NCBI GenBank assembly: GCA_964458255.1
Contig: CAYWHY010000001.1
Span: 31,050-95,049, forward strand
Direction: 5' to 3'
From: Suilimivivens sp964458255
GTDB lineage: Bacteria; Bacillota; Clostridia; Lachnospirales; Lachnospiraceae
Length of the DNA: 64,000 nucleotides
Below are positions 34,806 through 44,383 of the stretch, piece after piece. A program made the translations under genes and the position numbers. The notes under the pieces are model-generated. The model saw only the letters and a program-made list of their open reading frames with translations. It searched no databases and was not told the DNA's origin. Position 1 is the first letter of the stretch. Every line of letters begins with the position of its first letter.

Positions 34806-35837
34806 ATGGAAAATTATAAAATCAGTGTTATTGTGCCTGTTTATAATGTGGAAAACTATATAAAGAAATGTGTGGATTCTCTGATAAACCAGACCTACCG
34901 CAACATAGAAATTGTGTTGGTGGATGACGGCTCTCAGGACAGGAGCGGCAAGATTTGTGATGAGCTTTCCCTGCAGGATGAAAGAATTAAGGTGGTACAC
35001 AAGGAAAACGGCGGACTGATTTCTGCATGGAAACGGGGAGTTTCGGAAAGTGGCGGGGAATATTTAAATTTTTTGGACAGCGATGACTGGGTAGACCTTA
35101 ACATGTTTGAGGAAATGGCAGTGCATCTTACCGGTGATGAGAGGGAAATTATCGTCAGTGACTATATCATTGAAAGAGATAACGGCAGCAGTCAGTATGT
35201 TTACCAGCAGTTAACGCCGGGAATCTATGACAGAGCAGCTATTGAAAAGGATGTAATTCCTTATCTTTTAGGACGGGAAAGCAGGTACATTACCATTTCC
35301 AGATGTATGAAGCTGATAGCAAGGCGGTTGATAGAAGAAAACGGCAAATACAGTGATCCGCGTGTGGTGGTCGGAGAAGATACCACTGTAATGCTGCCCT
35401 CCCTGATTGACTGTAACAGGCTGGTGGTTATGGACCATAAGGCGTATTACCACTATCTTTATGTACAGGAGTCCATGGTGCATAAATATAACAAAGGATT
35501 ACTTGAAAATATCAGGCTGCTGAAACAAACCACGGAGCAGATTTTAAGAGATAAGTTTGGCACTGAAATACTTTCCATGCAGCTTAGGCAGCTTGATAAG
35601 GAGTATGTTTTCTGGCTGATGCTGGTACTCAAAAACGAGGCGAGAGGTAACCCTGAGGGGTATCGTGAAAATATAGTAAAGCTTTGTAAATCAGAGGAAG
35701 TGCGGACACTTTTAAAAACGACACCGGTAACGGTAGAGCAGACAGCAAATAAGCTTTTGTACTTTGTAATGAAAAGACCAAACATTCTGACAGTTACCCT
35801 GCTTCGGATGGCAATGCTTTGGTATTACAGAAAATAA
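34806..35837 (+). CDS. GT2 family glycosyltransferase
   Basis: The ATG at 34806 lies 12 bases after AAAGGA, while the in-frame ATG at 34794 is fused to that site, so I take the later one (343 residues). Motifs are ISVIVPVYNVENYIKKCVDS, VDDGSQDRSG, KENGGLISAWKRG and the metal site FLDSDDWVD. The NGGLISAWKRG form differs from the usual NGGxSxARN in the acceptor loop. It is a cytoplasmic GT-A enzyme. Its C-terminal segment could bind the membrane. A second GT2 follows. Confidence 0.85.
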   Translation: MENYKISVIVPVYNVENYIKKCVDSLINQTYRNIEIVLVDDGSQDRSGKICDELSLQDERIKVVHKENGGLISAWKRGVSESGGEYLNFLDSDDWVDLNMFEEMAVHLTGDEREIIVSDYIIERDNGSSQYVYQQLTPGIYDRAAIEKDVIPYLLGRESRYITISRCMKLIARRLIEENGKYSDPRVVVGEDTTVMLPSLIDCNRLVVMDHKAYYHYLYVQESMVHKYNKGLLENIRLLKQTTEQILRDKFGTEILSMQLRQLDKEYVFWLMLVLKNEARGNPEGYRENIVKLCKSEEVRTLLKTTPVTVEQTANKLLYFVMKRPNILTVTLLRMAMLWYYRK

Positions 35838-35850
35838 CATGGGAGAATAT

Positions 35851-36837
35851 ATGCAACCCTTAATCAGCGTGATCGTTCCGGTTTATAACGGACAGGACTA
35901 TTTGGAAAAGTGCATAGAGAGTATCGAAAACCAGACCTATGAAAATCTGGAGGTCATCATTATCAATGACGGTTCTACGGATGCCACCGGTCAGGTTTGT
36001 GTAGGTCTTAAGGAGAAATATGACAATATCCATGTGATTACCATGGAAGATGAAGGCGTTTCTGCGGCCAGAAATGCCGGGCTTGATGCAGCAGGCGGAG
36101 CTTTTGTTACCTTTGTGGATGCGGATGACAGACTTAGGGCAAAGACGCTTGAGGTTTTGTATCAGGGCATTTTAGATACAGGAAGCGATATCTGTGGTTG
36201 CCGTTTCCTGACGTGGAAAACAGAAGATGAATGGGGTAAGTTGCAGCAGAACCGTTATCGCATTGAAAAGGCGATAACCTATCATCCCGAGGCGTATCTG
36301 GAGAAACAGATTTTAAGCGGGAACAGCCGTTGCTGGAGTAAACTTTACCGAAGGGCGGCTATCGGGAAACTGAGATTTACGAGAGGTCTTACCATAGGGG
36401 AGGACATGTTGTTTTTGGTAGAGCTTCTTCCCTATGTGAGGAGTATTTCCGAACTATCCTATCCCGGATACGGCTACTATCAGAATCCGCAGGGTGCCAT
36501 GAACAGAGCATTTTCACCAAGATATATGGACCAGATTACCTGCTGGGAAACGGCAAGAAGCAAAATGCCTGACAAGCCTCATATACAGAGCAGAGTTACT
36601 ACGATTATAATTGTGGCAATCCTCTTAACGGTAGGCAAGCTTGCCTCATCAAGTGGAAAAGAACGCAGAAAATACAGAAAGTATGTGGATATCTGCCACC
36701 AAAAACTAAAGGAAGAGTTAAAAGTGGAGGGAGCCTATGAAGGTCTTTCCAAGGGATATCAGATCAAAACGAAAATGTTTAAGACCTTTCCGTCTTTGTA
36801 CCTTGGACTGTATCATTTCAGAAAGTATAAAAAGTAA
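35851..36837 (+). CDS. GT2 family glycosyltransferase
   Basis: I use the ATG at 35851, with GGGAGA just upstream, rather than the ATG at 35839 which has no binding site; this gives 328 residues. The protein has ISVIVPVYNGQDYLEKCIES, INDGSTDATG, DEGVSAARNAG and FVDADDRLR, all typical of GT2 capsule transferases. The C-terminal half has the TRGLTIGEDMLF block common in this subgroup. Cytoplasmic chain extension; donor unknown. Confidence 0.85.
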   Translation: MQPLISVIVPVYNGQDYLEKCIESIENQTYENLEVIIINDGSTDATGQVCVGLKEKYDNIHVITMEDEGVSAARNAGLDAAGGAFVTFVDADDRLRAKTLEVLYQGILDTGSDICGCRFLTWKTEDEWGKLQQNRYRIEKAITYHPEAYLEKQILSGNSRCWSKLYRRAAIGKLRFTRGLTIGEDMLFLVELLPYVRSISELSYPGYGYYQNPQGAMNRAFSPRYMDQITCWETARSKMPDKPHIQSRVTTIIIVAILLTVGKLASSSGKERRKYRKYVDICHQKLKEELKVEGAYEGLSKGYQIKTKMFKTFPSLYLGLYHFRKYKK

Positions 36838-36852
36838 CAGACAGGAGTTTTT

Positions 36853-38094
36853 ATGAACGAAAACAGACTGATTATGTATATGCATGCAGGCAGTGCCAAT
36901 CATGGCTGTGAAGCCATTGTAAACAGCCTGTGCCATATGATAAAAGAAAAAGCGGTACTCGTAAGCTACTTCGGAAGCGAGGATGAGAAATATTCCTTAA
37001 AGGATTTATGCCGGATAGTCAGTGAACGCAGATTTGAAGACCATCGGATGATGCATGTGCTTTACTATATTTACCGTAAGCTGACAAAGGATGAGACAAG
37101 CTTTATCAGATACCGCTATCAGGACATTTTTAAAGGGAAGATGGCACCCCTTGCCATTTCTATCGGTGGGGATAATTACTGCTATGATACCATGCTTCAT
37201 GACCTTTGGCTTGCCAACAAGGCATTTGCAGAAAAGGGCGTAAAGACGATGCTTCTTGGCTGCTCCATAGAGCCGGAGCTTCTAAAAAGAGAAGAGCTTG
37301 TAAAGGATTTGATGAAATATCACACCATTATTGCAAGGGAGAGTATTACCTTTGAAGCACTGCAGCAGATGGTTGCCGGGGCAGCGGCAAAGGAGCAGGC
37401 AAAGATGGAACAGCAGGGGCAGGCAACCCGGAATGTTCCGAACATTTTGTGCTATCCGGACCCGGCATTTACGCTTGGAAAAAAAGAACTCCCCCTTCCG
37501 GAAAACTTTGCGGAAGGAAACACCGTGGGTATCAATATCAGTCCCATGATTCAGGACAACGAAAGAAAAGCGGGAATTACCATGGAGAATTACCGCGGAC
37601 TCATCCAATATATCATTGAAAATACGGATATGCAGATTGCACTGATGCCTCATGTGGTGCGGACGCAGAATGATGACAGAAAACCGATTCATCAGTTATA
37701 TGAAGAATTTAAGGATACAGGCAGAGTTATCGAAATACCTGATGGAAGCTGTGAGGAGCTAAAGGGCTATATCAGCAGATGCCGTTTCTTTGTGGGAGCA
37801 AGGACTCACGCCACTATTGCGGCTTATTCCGCCTGTGTACCGACGCTGGTGGTAGGCTACTCTGTAAAGGCAAGAGGCATTGCCAGGGATTTATTCGGAA
37901 CAGAAGAAAACTATGTGCTTCCCGTTCAGAGCCTTTCTAAGGAAGAGGATTTAAAGAAGGCCTTTGAATGGCTTACAGAGCACGAAGCAGAGATAAAAGA
38001 AAGGTTAGAACAGATCATGCCGGAGTATAAAGAACAGGCATTACAGACAGGGAAAGAAGTAGACAGATTATGGGAAGAGTGCAGTCAGCGGTAA
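36853..38094 (+). CDS. Polysaccharide pyruvyl transferase family protein
   Basis: The 413-residue protein begins with GSANHGCEAIVNSL. It has the AISIGGDNYCYD block, TMLLGCSIEP, and the C-terminal SRCRFFVGARTHATIAAYS motif where R and H are the conserved phosphoenolpyruvate-binding residues. The family (CsaB, WcaK, Pvg1 relatives) adds a pyruvate ketal to a sugar of a cell-surface glycan, which gives a negative charge. The gene has an AGGAG site and overlaps the flippase gene by 25 bases. It may act on the lipid-linked repeat before export. Confidence 0.83.
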   Translation: MNENRLIMYMHAGSANHGCEAIVNSLCHMIKEKAVLVSYFGSEDEKYSLKDLCRIVSERRFEDHRMMHVLYYIYRKLTKDETSFIRYRYQDIFKGKMAPLAISIGGDNYCYDTMLHDLWLANKAFAEKGVKTMLLGCSIEPELLKREELVKDLMKYHTIIARESITFEALQQMVAGAAAKEQAKMEQQGQATRNVPNILCYPDPAFTLGKKELPLPENFAEGNTVGINISPMIQDNERKAGITMENYRGLIQYIIENTDMQIALMPHVVRTQNDDRKPIHQLYEEFKDTGRVIEIPDGSCEELKGYISRCRFFVGARTHATIAAYSACVPTLVVGYSVKARGIARDLFGTEENYVLPVQSLSKEEDLKKAFEWLTEHEAEIKERLEQIMPEYKEQALQTGKEVDRLWEECSQR

Positions 38095-39593
38095 GGAATA
38101 TTGCCTTTGGCCAGATGGGAAACTTAATAACCCAGCTTTTGGGCTTTGTACTGCGTACTGTATTTATCAGTCATTTGGGAGATACCCTAAATGGTGTCAA
38201 CGATCTTTATACAGGGATACTTTCCGTGCTCTCCATGGCGGAGTTGGGAGTCGGGACAGCGTTGAATTACAGCCTGTATAAGCCGGTGGCGGAAAAGGAC
38301 TATGAAAAGATTAAATCCTATATGCAGCTTTACAAAAAAGCATATCGGGTAATCGGGCTGGTCATTGCAGTAATTGGTCTTGCCATTTCGCCATTTTTGC
38401 CTTATCTGGTAAAACAGCCGGAAGGAGTAGGTTTAAAAGACCTTACCCTATACTATTTTATTTTTCTGTTTAACACGGTAAGCAGCTATTTTGTGGCATA
38501 CAAATACAGCCTGGTCAATGCCGAGCAGAAAAATTATATTCAGACAAATATCATTACGGTAACAAAAATGATTACCGTAAGTTTGCAGATAGTGGTGATA
38601 CTTACCACAGGAAGCTTCTATGCCTATCTGCTTACGGCAGCCGCCATAGAGCTTTTGCAGAAGATTTTTGTCAGCACTTATTTGAACAAACGCTATCCTT
38701 ATCTTAAAGAATCCGATGTTAAGCCGCTTACAAAGGAAGAAACGGGAGAAATTGTAAACAAGACAAAAGCGCTCGTTTTTCACAAGGTGGGGGACGTGGC
38801 ACGTCTTCAGACAGACAGTATGATTATTTCAGCATTTATCAACGTTACGCTGGTCGGCTTTGTGGGAAACTATAATATGGTCCTTAACTCTGCGGCAAAC
38901 GTGGTAAACATCATTTTTAATTCGGTGCTTTCAAGCTTCGGAAATCTGATTGCCACGGAATCTAAAGAAAAGCAGTACCGGATGTTTAAGGTATACCGTT
39001 TTGCAGCCTGTTGGATTTACGGATTTTCCGCGGTTGGCTTTGCCCTGCTTTTAACCCCCTTTGTATGGCTCTGGCAGGGAGAAGAAAAGACGCTTGCCTT
39101 TGGAGTAGTTGGCGCCGTCCTTCTGGACTATTATTTTAAAGGGGACAGAATCGTACTTTCCAATTTCAAAACGGCAGCAGGCGTGTTTGAACAGGATAAA
39201 TATTTAGCCCTGATACAGGGTGTGGTTAACCTCGTTATTTCCATTGTGCTGGTACAGGAAATCGGACTTCTTGGCGTTTATATCGGCACGATTATTTCGG
39301 GACTGATTGCCAATATAACGAAACCCGTCATTATATACAGGGTCATATTGCAAAAACCGGTAAAAGGTTATTTCTTTGATTCAATCAGATATCTGGCAGT
39401 GCTTTTGGTGCTGTTTGGTATCCTTTCGGGAGTTAAGCAGTTTGTAATGCAGGAAATCACGATAGGCTCCTTTGTGATTATGTTTGTAATTACTTCTGCT
39501 GTGTTTAATTTGGTTTTCCTTCTTTTGTTCGGCAGAACGGAGGAGTTTGGATATTTGTGGGGAATTGTAAAAGGGAAGATAAAAAGAAGATAA
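38070..39593 (+). CDS. Wzx-type oligosaccharide flippase (MOP superfamily)
   Basis: This 507-residue protein has about twelve to fourteen transmembrane segments. It opens with RNIAFGQMGNLITQLLGFVLRT, the MOP-family first helix, and has GVNDLYTGILSVLSMAELG in the next. It would flip undecaprenyl-diphosphate repeat units to the outer membrane face. Two PglK-type ABC flippases are also encoded in this window. The start overlaps the pyruvyl transferase gene. The stop codon lies inside an 11-base tandem repeat. Confidence 0.87.
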   Translation: MGRVQSAVRNIAFGQMGNLITQLLGFVLRTVFISHLGDTLNGVNDLYTGILSVLSMAELGVGTALNYSLYKPVAEKDYEKIKSYMQLYKKAYRVIGLVIAVIGLAISPFLPYLVKQPEGVGLKDLTLYYFIFLFNTVSSYFVAYKYSLVNAEQKNYIQTNIITVTKMITVSLQIVVILTTGSFYAYLLTAAAIELLQKIFVSTYLNKRYPYLKESDVKPLTKEETGEIVNKTKALVFHKVGDVARLQTDSMIISAFINVTLVGFVGNYNMVLNSAANVVNIIFNSVLSSFGNLIATESKEKQYRMFKVYRFAACWIYGFSAVGFALLLTPFVWLWQGEEKTLAFGVVGAVLLDYYFKGDRIVLSNFKTAAGVFEQDKYLALIQGVVNLVISIVLVQEIGLLGVYIGTIISGLIANITKPVIIYRVILQKPVKGYFFDSIRYLAVLLVLFGILSGVKQFVMQEITIGSFVIMFVITSAVFNLVFLLLFGRTEEFGYLWGIVKGKIKRR

Positions 39594-39603
39594 AAAGAAG
39601 ATA
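39575..39603. repeat. 11-bp tandem repeat across the flippase stop codon
   Basis: The unit GAAGATAAAAA occurs twice (39575-39585, 39586-39596), followed by a partial GAAGATA. The TAA stop of the flippase gene is at 39591-39593, within the second unit. Slippage by one unit would change the last few basic residues only. It may also be chance in A-rich sequence. Confidence 0.6.
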
Positions 39604-39649
39604 GGAATAGCATCATAAATGAAGCTAAGTAAGAAGGAGGGAGTTAAGC

Positions 39650-40711
39650 ATGCTTGAAATGGTTAAAGAAGCTGAATATGAGCTTTTGAAATATCCTGAA
39701 AGAGGCATGGGATATCATCTGAAACGTGTTTTGCAGATACTTGCCGGAAAAAAAGCAGAGCCGCTTGATAAAATCAACTGGCCGAACGGTCTTCTTGCGA
39801 AGAGCCTTGCGGATTATTATATGGGACATAAGAACTCTGAGGAAGCAAGAGTGATTTTGGATGTTTTGAAAAAGTACTATGACAGATGGATTCGCAGCAA
39901 TCACAAAATGTATTATTTAGATGATGCCTTCAGCGGTATGGCACTTATTGATCTGCATCAGATTACGGGAGAAGAAAAATACAAAAAAGCGGCAGATGCC
40001 ATGGTAAAGTATCTGCTTCATCATGAGACGGACGAAGCAGGTAGCCTTCCGTACAGACCTAAACAGGGAAATAATTACATATTTGCAGACGGCATTGGTT
40101 TAATTTGCCCCTTCCTTTGCAAATATGGTCACACATATGGTAATAGAAATACCATTAATCTGGCAGTGACGCAAATCCAAAACTTTATTGATTTTGGTAT
40201 GGATGAAAAAACAGGACTTCCTTACCATGGTTATCATTATGAAAGTGGTGTGAAATATGGTATTATCGGATGGGGAAGGGCAGTCGGATGGCTTATGATT
40301 GGTATGGCAGAGTGTCTTGCTTATATTGAGCCTGCCTGCCCCGGCTATGAACCCATTAAACAGGCCTACAGACGTATGGTGGATAAAGTGGAGGCTTATC
40401 AGCTGGAAGGTGGTCTTTACAGCTGGCAGCTTGGTGCTAAGGATGGCCCTGTAGATACCTCGGCAACAGCCATGATTTTATATGCGATTGCAAGATCCTT
40501 AGATACAAAGGTGCTTATCGGAATTCATAAATCGCGAATGGTAAGAGGGCGTGAAGCTTTGTGGAATTCGGTTAAAGACGGAAAGATTTACGGTTGTCTT
40601 GCAGAATGTCAGGGCTTTTGTATGTATCCTCAGGTTTATGGGGCTTATCCGTGGTCGTTAGGACCGGCATTGTCGTTGTTTACAATTACTTCTGAAGGAG
40701 AGAAAAGGTGA
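39650..40711 (+). CDS. GH88/GH105-like (alpha/alpha)6-barrel hydrolase, cytoplasmic
   Basis: The 353-residue protein has a strong AAGGAGGGAG site and no signal peptide. Features of the unsaturated-uronyl hydrolase fold are KMYYLDDAFSGMALID, FADGIGLICPFL, the GIIGWGRAVGWLMIGM block (typical WGRGxGW motif) and LYSWQLGAKDGPVDTSATA near the end. GH88/GH105 enzymes hydrate unsaturated uronic acids from lyase digestion, but no lyase is seen here. A cytoplasmic hydrolase inside an assembly operon could edit precursors or be a repurposed enzyme. Family good; role unknown. Confidence 0.75.
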   Translation: MLEMVKEAEYELLKYPERGMGYHLKRVLQILAGKKAEPLDKINWPNGLLAKSLADYYMGHKNSEEARVILDVLKKYYDRWIRSNHKMYYLDDAFSGMALIDLHQITGEEKYKKAADAMVKYLLHHETDEAGSLPYRPKQGNNYIFADGIGLICPFLCKYGHTYGNRNTINLAVTQIQNFIDFGMDEKTGLPYHGYHYESGVKYGIIGWGRAVGWLMIGMAECLAYIEPACPGYEPIKQAYRRMVDKVEAYQLEGGLYSWQLGAKDGPVDTSATAMILYAIARSLDTKVLIGIHKSRMVRGREALWNSVKDGKIYGCLAECQGFCMYPQVYGAYPWSLGPALSLFTITSEGEKR

Positions 40712-42243
40712 AATTTGATATGATATTAAAGAAGATAACATATAGAAAAATAGCAGTTATTTTGTTGGTTTTGTTTATTGTTATGTTGTTGCCGATTTGT
40801 TATTGCTCGTTTTTTGATTATGCAAATGGAGATGACTTGTGGGAAGGTGCAGTTGCCTATAGAGTATTGGCAAACGGTGGAACATTGAAAGAATTTTTTA
40901 CAGCAATATTTGAATGGGCAAAAGTGGATTATTTGGGGTGGGAAGGTAATTGGTCTTCTATTATTTTATGGTGTATCCCGCCCAATATCTGGGGGGAAAA
41001 GGTTTATTGCATCACGCCGTGGATTGCCTTGCTTCATTTATGCGGTGGCACAATGTGTTTTTTATTTTATTATCTAAAAAAATATCTGAATGGTGAATTT
41101 GTTTATCGGGCAATAGTTTCGCTTTTGGCGTGTTTCTTTATTATACAGTATATGCCGAGCGTAAAAAACGGAGTCTTTTGGTATACAGGTATGATTAATT
41201 ACATGGTTCCGTTTGGTTTGTGCTTGTGTGCATTTGTATGGATTGATAAATTTATTGAGATAGGGAAAAAACGGCATCTGATTTTTACATCAATCATTTT
41301 TACTTATTTGGGAGGAGCAGGTTATACACCCATAGTATTGGCTTTTGAGGTGATGTTTTTATTTATTTTACTCCATATGCTCAAGAGTAAATCAAAAAGG
41401 AACAGAGTATATTGGCTGTTATTGCCGTTTATATTGTTGATAGTGGGATTTGTTTTCAGTGCTATGTCTCCGGGGAATGCTGTCAGAGGCGGAGACAGTT
41501 ATTATTTTGATGTAACAAGAATTTTCACGACGATTTTTGAATGTATTAGACAGGGATGTATCGGTGCGGTTAACTGGTTTATTACAGTGCGACCGTTAGT
41601 GCTGATGGTGCCGTTATTAGTAATTGCAACATGGGAACAAATAGATATAACAAAGACAAAACTGGAGTTTAAACATCCTGTTTTTGTATGTGTTATGCTG
41701 TTTTTGATTTCCTGTTCCACATATGCTCCGGAAATATATTCACAATCTTCTGTGTCAGGTGGTGTGCCGAATACCATTTTCTTTATATTTTTACTTACAT
41801 GTATGGTGGGGATTATTTATTTAACATGTTATATGAAGAGCGTTTATGTTAATAAGAAGGGAAAATTTATTACCGAAAACTTGTTAGGAAATTTGCGGGC
41901 ATTTATTGTTGTCAGCGAGATTCTCTTTTGTATTATAGCAGGTCGATTTTTGGTTAGTAATATGTCAGCTTATATATGCTATGATTTTGTTAGAACGGGG
42001 CAACTACGTGATTTTGAATTTCAAATGCAGGAACGACTTGAAATATTGCATAATCCGGAGATAAAAAATGCTGTTTTGCCTGAAATGAATAATGAGCAGG
42101 GTCCCTTTATGCATATGGCATTGCTGGCAGATCCTGAAACATATACAAACCAAGCTACGGCCAGGTATTACGGAAAAGAGTCGGTAATTGCGATTCCGAG
42201 ATGGGAGTATTATGAATTATATGGATATCCGGAGGAAAAATAA
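40708..42243 (+). CDS. DUF6056-like polytopic membrane protein, GT-C-like
   Basis: The GTG at 40708 has AAGGAG exactly 7 bases upstream and overlaps the previous stop, so it is the likely start (511 residues); the ATG at 40720 is the alternative. About eleven transmembrane helices are seen. The first outer loop holds NGDDLWEG (D42-D43), an acidic site like that in GT-C enzymes, and GWEGNWSSI follows. The sequence from here is visibly richer in A+T. It may add a sugar from a polyprenyl-phosphate donor outside the membrane. Function inferred from topology only. Confidence 0.7.
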   Translation: MKFDMILKKITYRKIAVILLVLFIVMLLPICYCSFFDYANGDDLWEGAVAYRVLANGGTLKEFFTAIFEWAKVDYLGWEGNWSSIILWCIPPNIWGEKVYCITPWIALLHLCGGTMCFLFYYLKKYLNGEFVYRAIVSLLACFFIIQYMPSVKNGVFWYTGMINYMVPFGLCLCAFVWIDKFIEIGKKRHLIFTSIIFTYLGGAGYTPIVLAFEVMFLFILLHMLKSKSKRNRVYWLLLPFILLIVGFVFSAMSPGNAVRGGDSYYFDVTRIFTTIFECIRQGCIGAVNWFITVRPLVLMVPLLVIATWEQIDITKTKLEFKHPVFVCVMLFLISCSTYAPEIYSQSSVSGGVPNTIFFIFLLTCMVGIIYLTCYMKSVYVNKKGKFITENLLGNLRAFIVVSEILFCIIAGRFLVSNMSAYICYDFVRTGQLRDFEFQMQERLEILHNPEIKNAVLPEMNNEQGPFMHMALLADPETYTNQATARYYGKESVIAIPRWEYYELYGYPEEK

Positions 42244-43172
42244 TGGTAATTATTCAAGTGGCAGGCGGACTTGGAAATCAGCTTCAGCAGTATGCATTGT
42301 ATCGGAAATTTGTAAGTATGGGTGTGGAGGCAAGGCTGGATGTTTCATGGTTTGATAAAGTTCAAATGATGGAAAAAGAGAGGACAAAAGGGAAGAGCGA
42401 AACAGCCGTTGTTACCAAGCGTGAACTGGAACTGAGACATTTTGACAGACTTGCATTTGAAACATGCAGAAAAGAGGACAAAGAAAAGCTGATTGGTTCT
42501 GACGGTATGACAGGAAAAATCCGCAGGAATTGCTTTCCGTTTACGGTACATTGGTTTCATGAAAGTAAAATGTATCATCCGGAAATTTTAGAATTTGACA
42601 ACATGTACCTTTCGGGATATTTTGCCTGTGAAAAGTATTACGTCGATATTTTGTATGATCTTCGCGAAAAAATACGGTTTCCGAAAAGCAGTAATCCTTT
42701 AAATGAACAAATGGCGCAAAAGATGAAGAGCTGTCAAGCGGTCAGCGTGCATATCCGCAGAGGTGATTATCTGAAGCCGGAAAATGCAGCCATGTTTGGA
42801 AATATCTGTACGGATGCGTATTATGAAAAAGCGATGGAAATAGTCAGGCAGCAGGTGCCCGATGCACATTTTTATATCTTTTCCGATGATGTTTCTTATG
42901 CACAAAAAAAGTATATCGGGGAAGAATATACCATAGTGGATATTAATCACGGAAGAGACAGCTTTTACGATATGTGGCTGATGAGCCTGTGTAAGCATAA
43001 TATTTGTGCGAACTCCACCTTCAGTTTCTGGGGAGCAAGACTTAACGGTAATGAAGAAAAAATTATGATTCGTCCTACTGTTCACAAAAATTCTCAGGTG
43101 TTTGTGAAGGAAGAGATGGAAGATTTGTGGCAGGGATGGCGCTTTGTCAGTCCGGAAGGAAAAGAAGTATAA
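42243..43172 (+). CDS. GT11 family glycosyltransferase (alpha-1,2-fucosyltransferase-like), copy 3
   Basis: The 309-residue product starts MVIIQVAGGLGNQLQQYA, has a canonical HIRRGDYLK donor motif and a CANSTFSFWGARLN block, which differs from the SSFSWWGAW of the 22134/23137 pair. It overlaps the preceding gene by one base and has GGAGG upstream. Length and motifs are normal for GT11. It is not a close copy of the earlier tandem pair, so it probably makes a different linkage. No GDP-fucose genes are seen nearby. Confidence 0.86.
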   Translation: MVIIQVAGGLGNQLQQYALYRKFVSMGVEARLDVSWFDKVQMMEKERTKGKSETAVVTKRELELRHFDRLAFETCRKEDKEKLIGSDGMTGKIRRNCFPFTVHWFHESKMYHPEILEFDNMYLSGYFACEKYYVDILYDLREKIRFPKSSNPLNEQMAQKMKSCQAVSVHIRRGDYLKPENAAMFGNICTDAYYEKAMEIVRQQVPDAHFYIFSDDVSYAQKKYIGEEYTIVDINHGRDSFYDMWLMSLCKHNICANSTFSFWGARLNGNEEKIMIRPTVHKNSQVFVKEEMEDLWQGWRFVSPEGKEV

Positions 43173-43204
43173 GCAGAAGAAAAAGGTAATGCGATTGGAG
43201 CACT

Positions 43205-44380
43205 ATGAATAGAGATAAAGAAATTCTTTCAAAAATTGCATATTACAGCTTTTATCTGGCAGTTATCGCAGAGGTTCTGATAGTACTTGTTGATAAAAGT
43301 GCTTATACGAATCCCATAGAGGGAAGATTGTTTCAGATTACGTTTCTTTTGTTTTTTATAAAGACATGTTTGACAAAATATTCCAAGAAAGAATATTTGA
43401 CCATTGCATTGTTTCTTTTGCTTGGGGCGGTTTCTTACTTTGTAACGGAAAGAAATGAAATTGTCAGAATAGTGATGTTTGTGGCAGCCTGTAAGGACAT
43501 CGATATGAAAAAATGCCTGAAAATGGTATTCTATATGACACTTACAGGGTGTGTGGCGATTATTTTACTGTCGATTGTGGGAATCGGCGGTGCTGTTTCC
43601 CTGACACAGGATTACGGCAGAGGCAGTGTGGAAACAAGATATACGCTTGGAATGGGACATCCTAATGCACTACAGTGTATGGTTTGGGCACTTACGGTGC
43701 TGGGACTGTATTTGTACGGAGAAAAATTGCGTTGGTACAGCTATTTGTGCTTACTTGCAGTAAATCTGTTTTTCTTTTTGCTGACAGACTCTAAAACAGG
43801 TATGCTGGTTGCTCTATTCTCGATTTTTTATGCGGGAATCATGCGCTTTGTTAAAAGTGATAAAATAAAAAAATATTTCAGTGTGGCAGGTCTTTTGGCA
43901 ACGGTGGGAAGTATTGTGCTGTCTGTGGTAGCGGCGGCAAGTGCCCATCATGTTTATAATTATGACTGGAGCATTGATCGAGGCCAGGTACCTGCCTTTT
44001 TTAAAAAACTTGACCTGCTTTTGACAGGAAGAATGCGAACACTGACGGAAAATGACGGATGGGAAGGAACCATTCGGACATGGAGCCTTTTCTCAGAGCC
44101 TGATAATATTTATTATTTTGATATGGGATGGGTCCGGTTGTTTTACTGGTACGGCATCATTCCGGCATGTATTGGAATTGCTGCATTGCTGATTGTGACC
44201 ATATATTGTATCAGAAAGAAAAAATATGCAGAAATTGTTATGATAACGGCATTCTCCGTGTATACCCTGATAGAAGCACATGCAGTGTCGGTATATATTG
44301 CGAGGAATTATGTGTTGTTTCTGATAGGGGCTCTTTGGACCGGAGTGCTCTTAGGGGACAGCAGGAAAGAGGAAAACTAA
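43205..44380 (+). CDS. Wzy-like polymerase candidate with HPN motif, copy 1
   Basis: This 391-residue protein has about ten to eleven transmembrane helices. In the centre is LGMGHPNALQCMVWAL, followed by a helix and TDSKTGMLVALFS. The HPN and S-x-T-G pattern recurs in the next gene, so the two are paralogues of a small polymerase-like family in Gram-positive polysaccharide loci. A large outer loop lies at about residues 250-300. A role in polymerising repeat units is inferred from topology and context; no catalytic proof. Confidence 0.65.
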   Translation: MNRDKEILSKIAYYSFYLAVIAEVLIVLVDKSAYTNPIEGRLFQITFLLFFIKTCLTKYSKKEYLTIALFLLLGAVSYFVTERNEIVRIVMFVAACKDIDMKKCLKMVFYMTLTGCVAIILLSIVGIGGAVSLTQDYGRGSVETRYTLGMGHPNALQCMVWALTVLGLYLYGEKLRWYSYLCLLAVNLFFFLLTDSKTGMLVALFSIFYAGIMRFVKSDKIKKYFSVAGLLATVGSIVLSVVAAASAHHVYNYDWSIDRGQVPAFFKKLDLLLTGRMRTLTENDGWEGTIRTWSLFSEPDNIYYFDMGWVRLFYWYGIIPACIGIAALLIVTIYCIRKKKYAEIVMITAFSVYTLIEAHAVSVYIARNYVLFLIGALWTGVLLGDSRKEEN

Positions 44381-44383
44381 TTT

